Assembly: GCA_902362455.1 (NCBI GenBank)
Contig: CABIWJ010000007.1
Span: 1 to 64,000, forward strand
DNA length: 64,000 nucleotides
Source of the DNA: Eubacteriaceae bacterium
GTDB taxonomy: Bacteria > Bacillota > Clostridia > Lachnospirales > Lachnospiraceae
Reading direction: 5' to 3'
This document shows positions 48,342 to 57,369 of the stretch, piece by piece; position 1 is the first letter of the stretch, and each line of letters begins with the position of its first letter. Made by a program: the position numbers and the translations under genes. A model generated the notes under the pieces. That model did not search any database. It saw only the letters and a program-made list of their open reading frames with translations, and was not told where the DNA came from.

Positions 48342-49577
48342 ATGAAACGAGTAGTAGTTACCGGTATGGGTGCAATTACACCTATTGGAAATAATGTTGA
48401 AGAATTTTGGAACAATATAAAAGATGGAAAAGTTGGAATAGATAATATTACTAAGTTTGATACAACTGATTTTAAAGTTAAATTAGCAGCTGAAGTAAAG
48501 AATTATAATCCTGAAGATTATATGGACAAAAAAGCAGCGAGAAGAATGGAATTATTTTGCCAATATGCAGTAGTTGCTGCCGGTGAGGCAATTAGAAATT
48601 CAGAAATTGACTTAGAAAAAGAAGATTTAAACAGAATTGGTGTGTGTGTTGGATCAGGTATTGGAAGCCTGCAGGCAATGGAAAGAGAACATGCAAGATT
48701 ATTGGAAAAAGGACCTAATAGAATTTCACCAATGCTTGTTCCAATGATGATTAGTAATATGGCAGCTGGAAACGTTGCAATTACATATGGATTAAAAGGA
48801 AAATGCACAAATATTGTTACAGCATGTGCAACAGGTACACATTGTATTGGTGATGCAGCAAGATATATTCAATATGGAGAGGCAGATGTAATGGTGTGTG
48901 GCGGAACTGAATCAGCTGTAACACCAATAGGAATTGGGGGATTCAGTGCATTGACGGCACTAACATCTACTGAAGATAAGACTAGAGCATCTATACCATT
49001 TGACAAGGAAAGAAGTGGTTTCGTTATGGGTGAGGGTGCAGGAATTGTTGTACTTGAATCTTACGAGCATGCAATGGAAAGAGGTGCGAAAATTTTAGCA
49101 GAAGTCGTCGGATATGGAGCGACATGCGATGCCTACCATATCACATCACCAGCAGAAGACGGTGATGGAGCTGCAAGAGCAATGCTTTTAGCAATTGAGG
49201 AAGCAGGAATTTCACCAAGCGAAGTTGACTATATAAATGCACATGGAACAAGTACACATCATAATGATTTATTTGAAACAAGAGCAATAAAAAAGGCATT
49301 TGGTAAAGATGCATATAATATAAATATTAATTCTACCAAATCAATGATTGGACATATGTTAGGTGCTGCTGGAGCAGTTGAATTCATAGTATGTGTTAAG
49401 AGTGTTATGGAAGATTTTATCCATGAAACGGCAGGATATCAGATAGAAGATGAAGAACTTGATCTGGATTATACAAAAGAAGCGAGAAAAGACAGAAAAG
49501 TAAATTATGCATTGTCTAATTCACTTGGCTTTGGAGGCCATAATGGCAGTATTATGGTAAAAAAATTCAAGGAATAA
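48342..49577 (+). CDS. fabF: 3-oxoacyl-ACP synthase II
   Basis: The ATG at 48342 (MKRVVVTGMGAITPIGNNVE) follows CAGGAGGCAGGA; the upstream in-frame ATGs lack homology. The 411-residue condensing enzyme has the Cys-His-His triad: Cys162 in VTACATGTHCIGDA, His in NAHGTSTHHND and His in STKSMIGHMLGAAG. The closing GFGGHNGSIMVKKF is standard. It elongates acyl-ACP with malonyl-ACP. No FabH initiator enzyme is encoded in this cluster, so initiation must come from elsewhere. Confidence 0.96.
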   Translation: MKRVVVTGMGAITPIGNNVEEFWNNIKDGKVGIDNITKFDTTDFKVKLAAEVKNYNPEDYMDKKAARRMELFCQYAVVAAGEAIRNSEIDLEKEDLNRIGVCVGSGIGSLQAMEREHARLLEKGPNRISPMLVPMMISNMAAGNVAITYGLKGKCTNIVTACATGTHCIGDAARYIQYGEADVMVCGGTESAVTPIGIGGFSALTALTSTEDKTRASIPFDKERSGFVMGEGAGIVVLESYEHAMERGAKILAEVVGYGATCDAYHITSPAEDGDGAARAMLLAIEEAGISPSEVDYINAHGTSTHHNDLFETRAIKKAFGKDAYNININSTKSMIGHMLGAAGAVEFIVCVKSVMEDFIHETAGYQIEDEELDLDYTKEARKDRKVNYALSNSLGFGGHNGSIMVKKFKE

Positions 49578-49634
49578 TGAAGACAGGAAAGTGTAAAAGA
49601 ATTTAGATAATATTCATATTTTTATATGATTCTG

Positions 49635-49659
49635 CTTTTATTTTCATTCAAAATAAAAG
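49635..49659. other. A/T-only hairpin between fabF and accB
   Basis: CTTTTATTTT (49635-49644) pairs with AAAATAAAAG (49650-49659), loop CATTC. It has no T run beyond the stem and probably does not terminate strongly; it may protect or process the long fab/acc mRNA. Confidence 0.4.
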
Positions 49660-49690
49660 GTATTTATGACGAGTCAGAAATGAGGTAATT

Positions 49691-50158
49691 ATGGAAGTTG
49701 ATAATATTTTAAAAATTATTGATAAAGTATCTGATAGAAAATTAAGTTATTTTTCTTATGAAGAAGATGGTAAAAAAATAGTAATAAAATCTAAAAATAA
49801 GATGTCAATTAATAAATCTGATTTTAATTTTGAAAATGCAGATAAATTTTTTGAAGAATATAGTACTGAAAGTAATACAAAAGATAACATAAAAGACAGT
49901 ACAAAGGATTTCAGTGATGAAGATATTAACCAGGTAAAATCACCGATTGTAGGAACATTTTATAGTTCCGCAACTGAGGGAGGAGAACCTTTTGTTAAAG
50001 TTGGTGACACAGTTACAAAAGGTCAGGTTATCGGAATTATTGAGGCAATGAAGATTATGAATGATATTGAATCACCATATGATGGAGTAATTGCATCTGT
50101 TGATGTTACGAATGGACAGACTGTGGAATATGGACAATTATTATATGAGATTAAATAA
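49691..50158 (+). CDS. accB: Biotin carboxyl carrier protein of acetyl-CoA carboxylase
   Basis: This 155-residue protein has a charged, flexible linker (residues ~35-75) and a C-terminal biotinyl domain. The domain shows VKSPIVGTFYSSATEGGEPF, the Lys121 biotinylation site in EAMKIMND, and GVIASVDVTNGQTVEYGQLL. It carries carboxybiotin between AccC and AccA/D. Biotinylation ties it to the biotin operon at 29-33 kb, though that operon's birA lacks a ligase domain. The ATG follows ATGAGGTAATT, a modest ribosome binding site. Confidence 0.95.
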   Translation: MEVDNILKIIDKVSDRKLSYFSYEEDGKKIVIKSKNKMSINKSDFNFENADKFFEEYSTESNTKDNIKDSTKDFSDEDINQVKSPIVGTFYSSATEGGEPFVKVGDTVTKGQVIGIIEAMKIMNDIESPYDGVIASVDVTNGQTVEYGQLLYEIK

Positions 50159-50289
50159 ATATGATAATGAAAATGATATAAAAATGCAGACAATTTCAAA
50201 TCGTTCATAAGCCAAAATGGTAATGATATCAGATTGAAAACAGAAAATCAGGCATAAGAGTCCTGGTAAAATAGGAAAGAGGAAGATAG

Positions 50290-50712
50290 ATGTTAGATAT
50301 AAAAGAAATCAAGAAAATTTTACCACATAGGTCGCCATTTTTACTAATAGACAGAATAATAGAAATTGAGCCTGGAAAAAGAGCAATAGGCAGAAAATGT
50401 GTTACATATAATGAGCCATTTTTCGCAGGTCATTTTGAAGACGAACCTGTTATGCCGGGCGTACTTATTATAGAAGCATTAGCACAGGTAGGAGCAGTAA
50501 TCTGCTTATCGATGGAAGAATATACAGGCAAAACAGTATATTTTGGAGGCATTGACAAGGCAAAATTTAAGAATAAAGTAACTCCTGGAGATGTTCTTAC
50601 TTTGGAAGTTGAGCTTATCAAGCAAAAAGGACCTGTCGGTATAGCATTTGCAAAGGCATATGATGATGAAAAGTTGTATGCACAGGCAGAGCTTACTTTT
50701 GTTATATCATAA
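50290..50712 (+). CDS. fabZ: 3-hydroxyacyl-ACP dehydratase
   Basis: This 140-residue hot-dog-fold enzyme dehydrates 3-hydroxyacyl-ACP. It starts IKEIKKILPHRSPFLLIDRI. Catalytic His and Glu are in FAGHFEDEPVMPGVLIIEAL, where the His lies in AGHF and the Glu in the following helix. FabZ type is indicated by length and the PGVL motif. No fabA or fabM is nearby, so how unsaturated fatty acids arise cannot be told here. GAAAGAGGAAG precedes the ATG. Confidence 0.95.
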   Translation: MLDIKEIKKILPHRSPFLLIDRIIEIEPGKRAIGRKCVTYNEPFFAGHFEDEPVMPGVLIIEALAQVGAVICLSMEEYTGKTVYFGGIDKAKFKNKVTPGDVLTLEVELIKQKGPVGIAFAKAYDDEKLYAQAELTFVIS

Positions 50713-50725
50713 TGGAGGAAAAATC

Positions 50726-52072
50726 GTGTTTAAGAAAATTCTGATTGCAAATAGAGGAGAAATAGCCGTAAGAATAATCAGGGCATGTAGAGAGATGGGA
50801 ATCGCCACAGTTGCAGTATGTTCGGAAGTTGACAGAAATTCACTTCATGCACAATTAGCAGATGAAACAATCTGCATAGGTGGGGATAAGGCATCAGATA
50901 GTTATCTCAATATAGAAAGAATAATCAGTGCAACTATAGCAACAGGCGCAGATGCGATTCATCCGGGATTTGGCTTTCTGTCCGAAAACAGTAAATTTGC
51001 AAGGATATGTGAGAAATGTAATATTACATTTATTGGTCCATCAGCTGATATTATAGATATGATGGGAAATAAATCGCAGGCAAGAAAGACTATGAAGGAA
51101 GCAGGCGTATCTATTATACCTGGTTCTGATGGTGCTGTATACGATGTGACAGAGGCTAAGAAAATCGCAGACAGCATAGGATATCCTGTTATGATAAAAG
51201 CAAGCTCGGGTGGTGGAGGAAAAGGAATGAGAGTTGTAAATAACTCTGAAGAATTTGAAGAAAAATTCGTAACTGCCCAGACAGAATCAATAAATGGTTT
51301 TTCAAATGATGCCATGTATATTGAGAAATATATAGCCTCATCAAGACATATAGAATTTCAGATTCTTGCAGATAAATATGGAAATGTTTTACATCTGGGT
51401 GAACGTGATTGTTCAGTACAGAGAAAACACCAGAAACTTATTGAGGAATCCCCTTCACCGGCAATAGATGACAGACTTAGAGAAGAAATGGGAAAACAGG
51501 CAATTTTGGCTGCTAAAGCTGCCGGATATTATAGTGCAGGAACAATTGAGTTTCTGTTAGATAGTACAGACAGATATTATTTTATAGAGATGAATACCAG
51601 AATACAGGTTGAGCATGGAGTTACTGAGATGGTGACAGGCATTGACCTGATTAAGCAACAGATAAGAATTGCCGATGGCGAGATACTAGATATTTCACAA
51701 GATGATATAAATATAAGTGGACATGCAATTGAATGTAGAATTAATGCAGAAGATCCAATGCATAAATTTATGCCAAGTCCCGGTACAGTTAATGACATAC
51801 ATTTACCGGGAGGAAATGGAGTAAGAGTGGACACCGCATTATATTCAGGCTATACGATTCCATCAATGTATGATTCATTAATTGCTAAAGTAATTGTATA
51901 TGACAAAGACAGAGTAGCGGCAATAAGCAAAATGAAAAGTGCATTAGGGGAATTGATTATCGATGGTGTTACAACTAATTTAGATTTTCAATATTCAATT
52001 ATTAATAATGATAAATTTGATAGTGGTAAGTTTGATACCGGATTTATCGAAAATGAGATGAAAATAGGCTAA
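50726..52072 (+). CDS. accC: Biotin carboxylase of acetyl-CoA carboxylase
   Basis: This 448-residue ATP-grasp enzyme starts at GTG 50726 (FKKILIANRGEIAVRIIRAC) with GGAGG 7 bases upstream. It shows AIHPGFGFLSENSKFARICE, the glycine-rich ATP loop in IKASSGGGGKGMRVV, HIEFQILADKYGNVLHLGER, DCSVQRKHQKLIEESPSP, and the catalytic EMNTRIQVEHGVTEMVTGID. It carboxylates the biotin on AccB using bicarbonate and ATP. A longer frame upstream overlaps fabZ and is not coding. Confidence 0.96.
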   Translation: MFKKILIANRGEIAVRIIRACREMGIATVAVCSEVDRNSLHAQLADETICIGGDKASDSYLNIERIISATIATGADAIHPGFGFLSENSKFARICEKCNITFIGPSADIIDMMGNKSQARKTMKEAGVSIIPGSDGAVYDVTEAKKIADSIGYPVMIKASSGGGGKGMRVVNNSEEFEEKFVTAQTESINGFSNDAMYIEKYIASSRHIEFQILADKYGNVLHLGERDCSVQRKHQKLIEESPSPAIDDRLREEMGKQAILAAKAAGYYSAGTIEFLLDSTDRYYFIEMNTRIQVEHGVTEMVTGIDLIKQQIRIADGEILDISQDDINISGHAIECRINAEDPMHKFMPSPGTVNDIHLPGGNGVRVDTALYSGYTIPSMYDSLIAKVIVYDKDRVAAISKMKSALGELIIDGVTTNLDFQYSIINNDKFDSGKFDTGFIENEMKIG

Positions 52073-52087
52073 TGGAATGGAGAAAGT

Positions 52088-52969
52088 GTGAAAATTATGC
52101 TTAAAGAGCTTTTTAAGAAAGATACACTTACGGGTAAGGAACGAAAACAGATTAAAAACAGTGAAAGACAGAAGAATGCCACAAGGAATCCAAGTGTACC
52201 TGATGGATTGTTTTCTAAGTGCGATAAATGTGGAGAAATTATATGTACAGATGATATAGTAGAAAATTATTATATTTGTCCTAAATGCAATAATTATTTT
52301 CGCATAGAGCCGAGAAAAAGAATCAGTATGCTTATTGATGAAAATACATTTACAGAGACGGATAGCAATCTTACCATGTATAATCCCTTAGAATTTCCCG
52401 GATATGAGGATAAGTTAAAAAGTCTTAAGAAAAAGACAAATCTTGATGAAGCAGTTGTTACAGGATTCGGGGAAATATGTGGAATTAAGACAGGCATTGC
52501 TGTTATGTCAGCCAATTTTATGATGGGAAGCATGGGACATAATGTTGGAGAAAAAATCACTAAAATGATAGAAAGAGCTACTGTGGAAAAACTTCCTGTA
52601 GTTATTTTATGTTGTTCCGGAGGTGCGCGAATGCAAGAGGGAATTGTTTCCTTAATGCAGATGGAGAAAACATCACAGGCACTGAAAAGACATAGTAATG
52701 CAGGTCTAAGATATATTTCTGTATTAACGGATCCGACAACAGGTGGTGTTATGGCAAGTTTTGCAATGCTTGGAGATTATATATTAGCTGAACCAGACGC
52801 ATTAGCGGGTTTTGCAGGACCAAGAGTAATTGAGCAGACCATAAGACAAAAACTTCCAGAAGGATTTCAGTCATCGGAATTTCTATTAGAACATGGATTT
52901 GTGGATATGATTGTAACAAGGCGTAAATTAAGAAAAACAATAGCATATTTACTTGGATGGACACAGTAA
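52088..52969 (+). CDS. accD: Acetyl-CoA carboxylase carboxyltransferase beta subunit
   Basis: This 293-residue subunit has the AccD four-Cys zinc ribbon ([20 protein letters not shown], then PKCNNYF). The crotonase-like core includes [20 protein letters not shown] and [20 protein letters not shown]. It forms an alpha2-beta2 complex with AccA and transfers CO2 from carboxybiotin to acetyl-CoA. The GTG at 52088 is five bases from GGAGA and the ATG at 52097 is fourteen, so the GTG is chosen. Its leader (GGAATGGAGAAAGTGTGAAAA) resembles the start of the structured leader elements. Confidence 0.95.
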   Translation: MKIMLKELFKKDTLTGKERKQIKNSERQKNATRNPSVPDGLFSKCDKCGEIICTDDIVENYYICPKCNNYFRIEPRKRISMLIDENTFTETDSNLTMYNPLEFPGYEDKLKSLKKKTNLDEAVVTGFGEICGIKTGIAVMSANFMMGSMGHNVGEKITKMIERATVEKLPVVILCCSGGARMQEGIVSLMQMEKTSQALKRHSNAGLRYISVLTDPTTGGVMASFAMLGDYILAEPDALAGFAGPRVIEQTIRQKLPEGFQSSEFLLEHGFVDMIVTRRKLRKTIAYLLGWTQ

Positions 52970-52994
52970 ATGCAACTGTAGTATGGAGGCATAT

Positions 52995-53789
52995 ATGAGC
53001 AAAGATACTTTATCAGCAATTGAAAAGGTTAAGATTTCAAGAAGAAATGACAGACCAACAGCGCTTGATTATATTTCTAAAATATTTGATTCCTTTTTGG
53101 AATTACATGGAGACAGATTGTTTGGAGATGACAGTGCAGTTGTGGGAGGCGTGGCAAGATTCCAAGGCAGGGAAGTGACGGTAATTGGACAGCAGAAAGG
53201 CCGAAATACCAAAGAAAATATTAAGAGAAATTTTGGAATGCCTAATCCGGAAGGGTATAGAAAGGCTGTACGTCTTATGAAACTTGCAGATAAATTCAAT
53301 CAGCCGGTCATATGTTTTGTGGACACACCCGGTGCATATTGTGGAATTGAAGCAGAGGAAAGAGGTCAGGGAGAAGCAATAGCAAGGGCAATATATGAAA
53401 TGTCAGATTTAAGTGTACCGGTTTTGTCAATATTTATTGGTGAAGGTGGTAGTGGTGGAGCACTTGCATTAGGTGTTGCCAACAATATATTTATGCTTGA
53501 AAATGCTACATATTCAATTCTATCACCTGAAGGTTTTGCAGCTATTTTGTGGAAAGATGCAGAAAGAGCTGATGAAGCAGCTGAGGTTATGAAGATTACG
53601 GCAGATGATTTAAAAAATCTACATATTATAGACAGAATAATAAGTGAAAGCGAAGATATGACGGTTAATAATATGGAAGAAACTGTTAAAGAGTTAGTAA
53701 ATGGTATTACAGATTTTATTGCGTATTATAGTGATAAAAGCAGAGTAGAAATACGAGATGAAAGATATGAGAGATTTAGAAAATTCTAA
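52995..53789 (+). CDS. accA: Acetyl-CoA carboxylase carboxyltransferase alpha subunit
   Basis: This 264-residue subunit (short type, as in many Firmicutes) has [20 protein letters not shown], the [20 protein letters not shown] segment and the acyl-CoA site [20 protein letters not shown]. These are followed by [20 protein letters not shown] and [20 protein letters not shown]. The ATG at 52995 follows TATGGAGGCATAT; an earlier in-frame ATG overlapping accD lacks homology. It completes the accB-C-D-A set. Confidence 0.95.
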   Translation: MSKDTLSAIEKVKISRRNDRPTALDYISKIFDSFLELHGDRLFGDDSAVVGGVARFQGREVTVIGQQKGRNTKENIKRNFGMPNPEGYRKAVRLMKLADKFNQPVICFVDTPGAYCGIEAEERGQGEAIARAIYEMSDLSVPVLSIFIGEGGSGGALALGVANNIFMLENATYSILSPEGFAAILWKDAERADEAAEVMKITADDLKNLHIIDRIISESEDMTVNNMEETVKELVNGITDFIAYYSDKSRVEIRDERYERFRKF

Positions 53790-53816
53790 AGTTTATGAAG
53801 CGAGGAATGGTTAAAA

Positions 53817-54875
53817 GTGAAAACATTAAAAATTGGTAATCTGGAAATAAAAATACCTATTTTTCAAGGTGGAATGGGCGTCGGAATAAGCCTTGGTAAT
53901 CTGGCCGGACATGTAAGTAAATATGGTGGTGTTGGATGTATTTCAGCAGCACAGATTGGTTTTAATGATAAATATTATGAAAAGTCGCCTTTAGAGACTA
54001 ATTTAAGGGTTCTGGGCGAAGAAATTAAGAAAGCAAAAGAAATAGCAGCAGGTGGAATATTAGCTGTAAATATTATGTATGCCACAAGGAATTATGAAAG
54101 ATATGTTAAGACTGCTGTTGAAAACAAAGCTGACATAATTATATCGGGGGCTGGTCTGCCATTAGAGCTGCCTGAACTTGTAGAAGGTTCTGATACAAAG
54201 ATAATTCCAATTATTTCTTCTAAGAAGGCAGCTGAGGTTATAATTAAAATGTGGTCTAGAAAATATAACAGATTACCCGATGCAATCATAATAGAAGGTC
54301 CATTGGCAGGTGGACATTTGGGATTCAAAAGTGAAGATGTTCTTGGCATTACAAATGAACAATATGATGAAGAAATCAAGAAAATCATTGTTCTTATTCA
54401 AGAATATGATGATAAATTTCATTGTAAAATACCAGTCATAGTTGCGGGAGGAATTTCAGAAAAAGCAGATATTGAAAGATATAAGAAACTAGGTGTTGAT
54501 GGATATCAGATAGCCACCAGATTTATTGCAACAGAAGAGTGTGATGCAGATATCAGATATAAAGAAGCATTTATTAATTGCAGGAAGGAAGATATTGTAA
54601 TAGTAAAAAGTCCTGTTGGAATGCCAGGAAGAGCCATAAAAAATAAATTTACTGAATATGTTAAGGATAATAAAATAGACGTAAAGAAATGTAGAGGCTG
54701 TATAAAGAAATGTAATATGAATACAACAAGATATTGTATATCTCAGGCATTGATAAATGCAGTAAGAGGTGATGTTGAAAATGGATTAGTATTTTGTGGT
54801 GCTAATGCATATAAGATAAATAAAATAAGTACAGTTGAAGAAGTAATTAATGAATTTTGTAACTATTTAGAATAA
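53817..54875 (+). CDS. NPD-family FMN oxidoreductase (nitronate monooxygenase / FabK-like) with C-terminal Cys cluster
   Basis: This 352-residue TIM-barrel flavoenzyme is related to FabK and 2-nitropropane dioxygenase: IPIFQGGMGVGISLGNLAGH, AVNIMYATRNYERYV, IIIEGPLAGGHLGFKSEDVL and VIVAGGISEKADIERYKKLG. Unlike FabK it has a C-terminal Cys-rich segment at ~292-307 (CRGCIKKCNMNTTRYC) that could bind metal or an Fe-S cluster. It starts at GTG 53817, after GAGGAATGG. As last gene of the fab/acc cluster it may act on enoyl or nitronate substrates; the reaction is not known. NPD enzymes of this type often follow Clostridial fab clusters. Confidence 0.8.
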   Translation: MKTLKIGNLEIKIPIFQGGMGVGISLGNLAGHVSKYGGVGCISAAQIGFNDKYYEKSPLETNLRVLGEEIKKAKEIAAGGILAVNIMYATRNYERYVKTAVENKADIIISGAGLPLELPELVEGSDTKIIPIISSKKAAEVIIKMWSRKYNRLPDAIIIEGPLAGGHLGFKSEDVLGITNEQYDEEIKKIIVLIQEYDDKFHCKIPVIVAGGISEKADIERYKKLGVDGYQIATRFIATEECDADIRYKEAFINCRKEDIVIVKSPVGMPGRAIKNKFTEYVKDNKIDVKKCRGCIKKCNMNTTRYCISQALINAVRGDVENGLVFCGANAYKINKISTVEEVINEFCNYLE

Positions 54876-54962
54876 TATAATTCAAACATTGTATAAATAT
54901 AATTTATAACTTGCTATATAAAAATCCCTCGTTTTATTGATAAATATTGCTAAACTGCCCAC

Positions 54963-54990
54963 TTGACAAAGAGTGGGAAAGAGTTATACT
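54963..54990 (+). promoter_or_regulatory. Promoter of the CobW-type GTPase genes
   Basis: TTGACA (54963-54968), 16-bp spacer and TATACT (54985-54990), 40 bp before the first GTPase gene. No Zur-type palindrome was recognised around it. Confidence 0.75.
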
Positions 54991-55030
54991 AAAAGTTACG
55001 GAAAATCAATAGAAAGAGGGACATAATATT

Positions 55031-56194
55031 ATGACGAAAATAGACATTATTTCTGGTTTCTTAGGAGCTGGAAAGACAACATTAATAAAAAAATTACTTG
55101 AGGAAGGATTAAAGGGTGAGAAACTTGTTCTTATCGAGAATGAGTTTGGTGAAATCGGTATCGATGGTGGATTCTTAAAAGATGCAGGCGTTCAGATTAC
55201 AGAGATGAATTCAGGTTGTATATGTTGTTCGTTAGTAGGAGATTTCGGTACAGCACTTAAAGAAGTTATTGATAAATATGCACCTGACAGAATCATTATT
55301 GAGCCATCAGGAGTAGGTAAATTATCAGATGTTATCAAGGCTGTAACAGATGTTATGGAATCGGAGACAGCGGATATAATACTTAACAGCACAACAGCAG
55401 TTGTAGATGGTCTTAAGACTAAGATGTATATGAAGAACTTCGGTGAATTCTTCAATAATCAGGTTGAAAGTGCAGGAACTATAGTTATCAGTCGTTCACA
55501 GAAGATGCCTGAAGCTAAGATGACAGAATGTGTCTGCTTATTAAAGGAGCATAATCCAAATGCAACAATTATCACAACACCATGGGAAGATATTAATGGT
55601 TTACAGATACTTGCTGCTATGGAGAAATCTGGTTCACTTGCTGAAGAATTATTAGCAGAAGAAGATGTTTGCCCTGAATGTGGACATCATCACCACGACC
55701 ATGATGAGTGTGGCTGTGAACATGACCATGAACACCATCATCATGATGGAGAGTGTGGCTGTGAACATGACCATGAAGATGAAGACCATGAACACCATCA
55801 TCACGATGGAGAGTGTGGCTGTGGACATGACCATGAACACCATGAACACCATCATCACGATGGAGAATGTGGTTGTGGACATGACCATGACGGACATCAT
55901 CACCATCATGCAGATGATGTATTTACAAGCTGGGGAACAGAGACACCTAGAAAATATACTGAAGAAGAGGTTAAGACAGCACTTGATAAACTTGCTAATA
56001 CAGACGAGTATGGTGTCATCTTAAGAGCAAAAGGTATGCTTCCAAATGTTAATGGAGAATGGATATACTTTGACCTTGTTCCAGGTGAATATGAACTTAG
56101 AAAGGGAAGTCCTGATTATACAGGACGTATCTGTGTAATAGGAACTAATCCTGACGAAAATAAGTTAAAAGAATTATTTTATTTAGCAGATTAA
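55031..56194 (+). CDS. CobW/COG0523 GTPase with long His/Cys-rich metal-binding insert
   Basis: This 387-residue G3E GTPase, a metal-insertion chaperone, has Walker A SGFLGAGKTTLIKKLL, the CxCC metal motif at Cys63-65-66 (NSGCICCSLVGD) and a guanine-specificity region near VISRSQKMPEAK. The CobW C-terminal domain starts around FTSWGTETPRKYTEEEVKTA. Residues ~213-297 are an extraordinary His/Asp/Glu/Cys/Gly repeat (units of HHHHDGECGCGHDHE type), fitting zinc or nickel storage. It probably delivers zinc or another metal to enzymes under limitation. The ATG follows AGAGGGACATAATATT. Confidence 0.9.
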   Translation: MTKIDIISGFLGAGKTTLIKKLLEEGLKGEKLVLIENEFGEIGIDGGFLKDAGVQITEMNSGCICCSLVGDFGTALKEVIDKYAPDRIIIEPSGVGKLSDVIKAVTDVMESETADIILNSTTAVVDGLKTKMYMKNFGEFFNNQVESAGTIVISRSQKMPEAKMTECVCLLKEHNPNATIITTPWEDINGLQILAAMEKSGSLAEELLAEEDVCPECGHHHHDHDECGCEHDHEHHHHDGECGCEHDHEDEDHEHHHHDGECGCGHDHEHHEHHHHDGECGCGHDHDGHHHHHADDVFTSWGTETPRKYTEEEVKTALDKLANTDEYGVILRAKGMLPNVNGEWIYFDLVPGEYELRKGSPDYTGRICVIGTNPDENKLKELFYLAD

Positions 56195-56291
56195 TAAAAT
56201 AAAAAGGTAATGATATGTCTATATTAAAGCTTATGCATTGCCTTTTAAATGAAGCAAATATTAAAGTGCCTTGCAGAACGGAGATTAGAAT

Positions 56292-57245
56292 ATGAACAAT
56301 CAGGATAGAGAAGTACCAGTATATTTATTTACCGGAATACTTGAAAGCGGTAAGACAAGTTTTATAAGAGACACACTTAATGACCCGGGATTTTCAAGGG
56401 GTGAGAAAACTGTTCTTATAGTATGCGAGGAGGGTATCGAGGAATATGATGCCGTTGCCTTGTCTAAGAACAATATTTTTATAGAGACAGTAGAAGAGAA
56501 AGATGGTTTATCACAGGAATTCTTCAAGAAATGTGAGGAATTCTATAAACCTGAGCGTGTTATGATAGAGTATAATGGAATGTGGGAATTAGATGCGGTT
56601 GACGAAGATAATATGCCCGAAGAATGGACACTTGCACAGGTTATATCAACAGTTGATGCTACCACATTTAATATGTACTGGACAAATATGCGTTCAATAA
56701 TTATTGAGCAGTTATCGTTGTCTGATATGGTTATCTTAAATCGTTGTACAAATGAAACAAAACGTAATGAATTCAGAAAATGTGTGAAGATTTTTAATAA
56801 GAAAGCACAGATTGGATATGAAGCAGCAGAAGGTTTTGAAGATGCCTTAAAGGAAGAAGAGTTACCATTTGACATTAATGCAGACATTATTGAGATAGAT
56901 GATGATGACTATGGAATGTGGTTTGTAGATGCAATGGATAATCCTAAGAAATATGATGGGAAAGTTGTAAAATTTAACGCAATGGTTTATAAGCCACCGA
57001 AATATCCTAATACATGCTTTGTTCCGGGAAGATTTGCTATGACTTGTTGTGCGGATGACATATCATTTATGGGAATGTTGTGCAAGAGCAACACAGAAAT
57101 TTTATTTAATGATAAGGACTGGGTTACAGTTACAGCAAAAATAAGACGTGAATTTTTAAAAGAATATAGAGGAAAAGGACCAGTACTTCATCTTATCAGT
57201 GCCGAAAAGTCGACAAAACCTGAAGATGATTTAGTATATTTCTAA
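56292..57245 (+). CDS. CobW-like GTPase fused to a YcgQ/DUF1980-like C-terminal domain
   Basis: This 317-residue protein has a CobW-type P-loop (LFTGILESGKTSFIRDTL) and later GTPase segments (RVMIEYNGMWELD; STVDATTFNMYW; MVILNRCTNETKRNEF). The CxCC metal motif expected after the first strand pair is missing: the region reads VLIVCEEGIEEYD. The C-terminal ~90 residues (YDGKVVKFNAMVYKP, then FVPGRFAMTCCADDISFMGM) resemble the OB-like C terminus of YcgQ/TIGR03943 proteins that pair with YcgR permeases and CobW proteins. It follows the first GTPase by 97 bp. I infer a partner role in the same metal pathway. Confidence 0.75.
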   Translation: MNNQDREVPVYLFTGILESGKTSFIRDTLNDPGFSRGEKTVLIVCEEGIEEYDAVALSKNNIFIETVEEKDGLSQEFFKKCEEFYKPERVMIEYNGMWELDAVDEDNMPEEWTLAQVISTVDATTFNMYWTNMRSIIIEQLSLSDMVILNRCTNETKRNEFRKCVKIFNKKAQIGYEAAEGFEDALKEEELPFDINADIIEIDDDDYGMWFVDAMDNPKKYDGKVVKFNAMVYKPPKYPNTCFVPGRFAMTCCADDISFMGMLCKSNTEILFNDKDWVTVTAKIRREFLKEYRGKGPVLHLISAEKSTKPEDDLVYF

Positions 57246-57296
57246 AATATAATTACAGGTATTTTACGGGTTTTAGGAAATGGTCTTGAAAATGTG

Positions 57297-57336
57297 ACAG
57301 GAATAGTAACAAGACTAATTGTGCTATTCCTGTTTA
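57297..57336 (+). terminator. Terminator after the GTPase genes
   Basis: ACAGGAATAG (57297-57306) pairs with CTATTCCTGT (57324-57333), followed by TTATGTT. Confidence 0.65.
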
Positions 57337-57369
57337 TGTTATAGGCACTAAAACGGATTGGAGAAGAAA

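Noticed and set aside
55681..55900. Repetitive DNA that could suggest a CRISPR-like array
   Set aside because: The units are in-frame coding repeats of a His-rich metal-binding insert, with no spacers and no cas genes.
55652..55909. Met/Val-rich frames on both strands over the His-rich region of the first CobW-type GTPase
   Set aside because: Simple consequence of the repetitive CAT/CAC/GAC codons read in other frames.
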